Of a stretch of DNA of 64,000 nucleotides, positions 60,780 to 64,000 are shown piece by piece. The position numbers were made by a program, and so were the translations under genes. Positions within the stretch are counted from its first letter, which is position 1, and each line of letters begins with the position of its first letter. Source of the DNA: Burkholderia cenocepacia (GTDB lineage Bacteria; Pseudomonadota; Gammaproteobacteria; Burkholderiales; Burkholderiaceae); contig NZ_UAQZ01000017.1 in NCBI RefSeq assembly GCF_900446215.1, positions 124,001-188,000 of the forward strand, written 5' to 3'. The notes under the pieces are model-generated. The model made no database searches. It had not been told where the DNA came from and worked only from the letters and a program-made list of their open reading frames with translations.

Positions 60780-61837
60780 GTGCCATGCATACCTCTCCGC
60801 CCGCCGCGCCGGAACGCGCGCATCTTCGCCTCGGGTTCGTCGCGCTGAGCGACGCGGCCCCGCTGATCGTCGCGCAGCGCCTGAATCTCGGCGCGCGTCA
60901 TGGCCTCACGCTCGAATTGAGCCGCCAGCCGTCGTGGGCGGCCGTGCGCGACAAGCTGCTCAGCGGTGAGCTCGATGCCGCGCACGCGCTCTACGGGCTC
61001 GTCTGCGGGCTGCAGCTCGGCATCGGCGGCCCGCGGGCCGACATGGCCGCGCTGATGGTGCTGAACCGCAACGGGCAGGCGATCACGTTGTCGGGCGGCC
61101 TCGCCGACGCTTACCGCGAAACCGCCAACGTGCGTGCCGCGTTCGCGACGCTCGGCCGCAAGCCGCTGCTCGCGCAGACCTTCCCGACCGGCACGCACGC
61201 GATGTGGCTGAACGCGTGGCTCGCGTCGCACGGCGTCGATCCGCTGCGCGACGTGCGCAGCGTCGTGATTCCGCCGCCCGAGATGGTCGCCGCGCTCGCG
61301 GGCGGCGAGCTCGACGGCTTCTGCGCGGGCGAGCCATGGCACGCGGTGGCCGAAGCGTGCGGCGCGGGCCGCACCGTCGCCGTCACGAGCGAGATCTGGC
61401 CCGATCATCCGGAGAAGGTGCTCGCGACCCGGCGCGATTTCGTCGCGCTGTATCCGGCCACCGCGCGTGCGCTGGTCCGCACGCTGGTCGATGCGTGCGC
61501 ATGGCTCGACAGCGCCGCGCACCGCCGCGAGGCGGCCGACTGGCTCGCGTCGCCCGACGCACTCGGCGTGCCGGCCCGGCTGATCGCGCCGCGCCTGCTC
61601 GGCGACTACGGCGCGGGGCCGTTCGCCACGCCGCCGCTGCCGATCCGCTTCCACGACGGCGGCGCCGTGAACCGGCCCGATCCGCGCGAGGCCCTGTGGT
61701 TCCTGTCGCAATACCGGCGCTGGGGCATGCTCGACGGTTCGCACGACGATGCGGGGATCGCCGCGGCGATCGCGCAAACCGCGTTGTATGATGCTGCGGT
61801 CGCCGAAGGCGGCGCAGCGGGCCCGTCACGGGCGTGA
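60776..61837 (+). CDS. nasS: nitrate sensor protein (NrtA-like, cytoplasmic)
   Basis: This 353-residue NrtA/SsuA-like binding protein has no signal peptide, so it is cytoplasmic. Motifs: LRLGFVALSDAAPLIVAQRLNLGARHGLTLELSRQPSWAAVRDKLLSGELDAAHALYGLVCGLQLGIGGP, FPTGTHAMWLNAWLASHGVDP, GELDGFCAGEPWHAVAEA and SEIWPDHPEKVLATRRDFV, all NrtA/NasS signatures. It binds nitrate/nitrite and releases NasT. The ATG at 60776 forms ATGA with the nasT stop, a typical coupling for a stoichiometric pair. Confidence 0.92.
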   Translation: MSAMHTSPPAAPERAHLRLGFVALSDAAPLIVAQRLNLGARHGLTLELSRQPSWAAVRDKLLSGELDAAHALYGLVCGLQLGIGGPRADMAALMVLNRNGQAITLSGGLADAYRETANVRAAFATLGRKPLLAQTFPTGTHAMWLNAWLASHGVDPLRDVRSVVIPPPEMVAALAGGELDGFCAGEPWHAVAEACGAGRTVAVTSEIWPDHPEKVLATRRDFVALYPATARALVRTLVDACAWLDSAAHRREAADWLASPDALGVPARLIAPRLLGDYGAGPFATPPLPIRFHDGGAVNRPDPREALWFLSQYRRWGMLDGSHDDAGIAAAIAQTALYDAAVAEGGAAGPSRA

Positions 61838-61940
61838 CGCGCGCCGCACGGTGCAGCCCGCGTGTGCCGCCGGGCCACGGCGCCCGGCCGCTGCCCGCCC
61901 GCACGACACCGCCTTGCCACTCCGTCCCCGCTCCGAATCG

Positions 61941-62540
61941 ATGCCGAAACGAACGCGCGCGCCGCTCGACGTGCTGCTCACCGAAATCCGCGCGTGCCGT
62001 GCATGCGAAGCCGACCTGCCGCTCGGCCCGCGCCCGGTCGTGCGCGCCCATCGCGACGCGCGCATCCTGATCGTCGGGCAGGCGCCGGGCGCACGCGTCC
62101 ATGCGAGCGGGATTCCATGGGACGACGCGAGCGGCAAGCGGCTGCGCGACTGGCTCGGCGTCGACGCCGAGACCTTCTACGACGAGACGCGCTTCGCGAT
62201 CGTGCCGATGGGCTTCTGCTACCCGGGCCGCGGCGCGAGCGGCGACAACCCGCCGCGCCCCGAATGCGCGCCCCTGTGGATCGACCGGCTGCTGGCCGAA
62301 CTGCCGTCGATCCGGCTCACGCTGCTGATCGGCCAGTACGCGCAGCGGCATTTCCTGCGCGGCGCCCGCAAGGCGACGCTGACCGATACCGTGCAAGCCT
62401 GGCGCGACTACGGCCCGGCCGTCCTGCCGCTGCCGCATCCGTCGCCGCGCAACCAGGCCTGGTTCAAGCACCATCCATGGTTCGACGCCGAGGTCGTACC
62501 CGAGCTGCGGCGCCGGATCGCGCCGCTCGCGGCAGGCTGA
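61941..62540 (+). CDS. uracil-DNA glycosylase superfamily protein (family-4-like)
   Basis: This 199-residue protein has the four Cys expected for the Fe-S cluster of family 4 enzymes: RACRAC (C-x2-C, about residues 18-21) and C-x15-C in FCYPGRGASGDNPPRPEC. The glycosylase motif is GQAPGARVHASGIPWDDASG (GEAPG in classical members; here Gln replaces Glu), and the second motif is LPHPSPRNQAW. It probably excises uracil or a related base, but the changed motif leaves specificity open. It is a single gene, 103 bases after nasS. Confidence 0.83.
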   Translation: MPKRTRAPLDVLLTEIRACRACEADLPLGPRPVVRAHRDARILIVGQAPGARVHASGIPWDDASGKRLRDWLGVDAETFYDETRFAIVPMGFCYPGRGASGDNPPRPECAPLWIDRLLAELPSIRLTLLIGQYAQRHFLRGARKATLTDTVQAWRDYGPAVLPLPHPSPRNQAWFKHHPWFDAEVVPELRRRIAPLAAG

Positions 62541-62629
62541 GCGGGGCCCGCGAGCCGGCGCCCGGCCCCGGCGCGCCCGGTTCGCTGTACCATCGCGGCT
62601 CAACCGCGTCACGAACAGCACAATCCTTC

Positions 62630-63571
62630 ATGCCCTCCACCGCCCCGCCGCGCCTGTACGGGATGCCCGAACGCAGCGACCGGCTCGATTTCTACATCCG
62701 CGACCAGGCGTCGCGCCAGGCGATCACCGAGCCGCACCGGCACGCGTATTTCCAGATCCAGTTCAACCTCGGCGGCGACACCGAGCAGCGCATCGGCGGC
62801 GTCACGCGGCCGTTTCCGCGCGGCGCGCTCGCGTTCGTGCTGCCGCACCGCGAGCACCTGATTCCGCATCCGGAAGGCGCGCACTTCATCGTGATCAATT
62901 TCAGCCAGGCGTTCCTGCGCGCCGATCTCGACGTCGATCCGCTCGATCTCGAGGACGTGCCCGCGCACCGCTTCCCCGAACTGACGCCGTTCCGCTTCCA
63001 GGAGCACCTCGATTTCATCCTGACCGGCGATACGTACGACGAAGCGCGCCGCCTCGCGCTGTGCATGCTCGACGCCGATCGCGTGCGCACCTTCGGCTCG
63101 ACCACGTTGCTGCGCGGCTACCTGCTGCAACTGATCGGGCTCGTCTGCACGCAGTACGCGGGCGCGCTCGACAAGCTCGCGCAGCGCGGCGCCCAGCGCG
63201 CCGGCCGGCGCGACGCGCTGGCCCGCGTGCTGCGCCACGTGCGGGCGAACCTGACGCGTGAGGACCTGACGCTCGCCGCGACCGCCGAAGCCGCGTTCCT
63301 GTCGCCGAACTACCTCGCGCACCTCGTTCGCAAGGAAACCGGCAGCACCTTCACCGATCTCGTCACCGAGCGCCGGATCGCGCTCGCGCAGTCGCTGCTG
63401 GCCCACACCAGCCGGCGCATCGCGGACATCGCGCGCTCGGTCGGCTTCCGCGACGAAGGGTATTTCGCGCGGCGCTTCCGCGCGCGGGTCGGCGTGTCGC
63501 CGAAGGCGTACCGCGACGCGAACGCCGCGCTGCCCGCCGCCGACGACACGCAGGCGGCCGCCGACGCGTAG
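62630..63571 (+). CDS. AraC-family regulator
   Basis: This 313-residue regulator has an N-terminal cupin sensor domain (HRHAYFQIQFNLGGDTEQRIGG, AFVLPHREHLIPHPEGAHFIVINF) and two C-terminal helix-turn-helix units (LTLAATAEAAFLSPNYLAHLVRKETGSTFTDLVTERRIALAQSLL and IADIARSVGFRDEGYFARRFRARVGVSPKAYR). It probably activates the adjacent hydrolase gene and any genes beyond the window. The inducer may be an aromatic acid. Confidence 0.9.
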   Translation: MPSTAPPRLYGMPERSDRLDFYIRDQASRQAITEPHRHAYFQIQFNLGGDTEQRIGGVTRPFPRGALAFVLPHREHLIPHPEGAHFIVINFSQAFLRADLDVDPLDLEDVPAHRFPELTPFRFQEHLDFILTGDTYDEARRLALCMLDADRVRTFGSTTLLRGYLLQLIGLVCTQYAGALDKLAQRGAQRAGRRDALARVLRHVRANLTREDLTLAATAEAAFLSPNYLAHLVRKETGSTFTDLVTERRIALAQSLLAHTSRRIADIARSVGFRDEGYFARRFRARVGVSPKAYRDANAALPAADDTQAAADA

Positions 63572-63687
63572 TTTTGTCCCGGTAAAACGCAGTTGCGTCG
63601 CATCCGGGCGCATGCGCGTCGGGTATCGTTGCACGCATGCCGGCCACTGCGCCGGCCATCCGTCTTCCTACCGAACGAGGCCATCCG

Positions 63688-64000
63688 ATGTCCGCCTATG
63701 TCATCGACGCCGCCGAGCGTCCTTCCGTCGAAGTCGACCAGTCGTCCGCGCGCTTTCCGGTGCGCCGCGTCTTCTGCGTCGGCCGCAACTACGCCGACCA
63801 CGCCCGCGAAATGGGCGCCGACCCCGACCGCGAACCGCCGTTCTTCTTCACCAAGCCCGCCGACGCGATCGTTCCGGCCAGCGGCACGGTCGCCTATCCG
63901 CCGCTGACGAACGATCTCCATCATGAAATCGAGCTGGTCGTCGCGATCGGCAAGGACGGCCGGTCGATCGACCCGGCCGACGCGCTGTCGCACGTGTGGG
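63688..64000 (+). CDS. fumarylacetoacetate-hydrolase-family protein, N-terminal part only
   Basis: The first 104 residues are present and the gene runs off the window. It contains RRVFCVGRNYADHAREMGADPDREPPFFFTKPADAIVPASG and LHHEIELVVAIGKDG, where HHEIEL holds the first metal-binding Glu pair of the FAH fold. The short N-terminus resembles fumarylpyruvate hydrolases of gentisate pathways. This fits an AraC-controlled aromatic degradation operon, but the product remains inferred. Confidence 0.85.
   Translation, partial: MSAYVIDAAERPSVEVDQSSARFPVRRVFCVGRNYADHAREMGADPDREPPFFFTKPADAIVPASGTVAYPPLTNDLHHEIELVVAIGKDGRSIDPADALSHVW

Noticed and set aside
54596..61837. 2413-codon + strand frame ending in NasS
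   Set aside because: Only the last 353 codons are a real protein. The rest is antisense to nirB and narK and reads through unrelated DNA without domains.
1..64000. CRISPR arrays, tRNA/rRNA genes, insertion sequences, prophage modules, secretion-system clusters
   Set aside because: No regularly spaced repeats, cloverleaf-like genes, transposases with terminal repeats or phage structural genes could be recognised in the window.

Overview
The window is GC-rich, densely coded betaproteobacterial DNA. Its gene content and protein style (DUF4148 protein, WxxGHW-repeat exported proteins, an AcvB/MprF pair, a fused assimilatory nitrate reductase-flavoprotein, many LysR regulators) point to Burkholderia, most likely the B. 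cepacia complex. This is inferred from recognised families; no search was run. Most of it looks like ordinary chromosomal or accessory-replicon sequence. There are no insertion sequences, rRNA or tRNA genes or CRISPR arrays that I can support. Few signs of mobility are visible: one lone tyrosine recombinase, gene remnants near 26.3-26.8 kb, and a FitAB-type toxin-antitoxin pair cut by the left edge.

Layout. 0-0.6 kb: FitAB/VapBC toxin-antitoxin with its operator. 1-2.9 kb: an acyltransferase and a beta-barrel outer-membrane protein. 3.5-11.9 kb: seven co-directional catabolic genes (LLM oxidoreductase, HsaA-like oxygenase, KstD-like dehydrogenase, HsaB-like flavin reductase, KshB-like reductase, acyl-CoA ligase, SDR), resembling part of a steroid or other alicyclic degradation pathway. 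12.1-18.9 kb: VOC protein, LysR with a divergent MFS exporter, DUF4377 lipoprotein, LuxR regulator, SDR, tyrosine recombinase. 19-24.3 kb: an ECF sigma/anti-sigma/metal-sensor-like module flanked by DUF1800-DUF1501 and small exported proteins. Two of these flanking transcription units share a precisely spaced promoter-like motif. 24.6-31.9 kb: Tat phosphatase, remnants, YddG and LysE exporters, LysR/TSUP pair, small proteins. 32-34.9 kb: a periplasmic binding protein translationally coupled to a diguanylate cyclase. 35-38.5 kb: a hexuronate locus (GntR regulator, uxuA, transporter) with three copies of a TGGT-N2-ACCA operator. 38.6-43 kb: MocR regulator, Cys-rich protein, siroheme nitrite/sulfite reductase and DUF934 partner. 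43-46.9 kb: mprF-acvB, for lipid lysinylation and its reversal. 47-50 kb: an AT-rich intergenic region with a candidate sRNA, an exported protein, LysR and a GlcG-SDR fusion.

50.1-61.8 kb is a complete nitrate-assimilation locus. The leftward operon encodes a transporter, NirB, NirD and a NasA-flavoprotein fusion. The divergent genes encode SUMT (siroheme synthesis for NirB) and the NasT/NasS nitrate-sensing antitermination pair. The leader of the leftward operon carries a sigma-54 promoter, a possible NtrC site and an intrinsic terminator before the first start codon, which is the layout expected for NasT antitermination under nitrogen control. 61.9-64 kb: a uracil-DNA-glycosylase-like protein, an AraC regulator and the start of a fumarylacetoacetate-hydrolase-family gene cut by the right edge.
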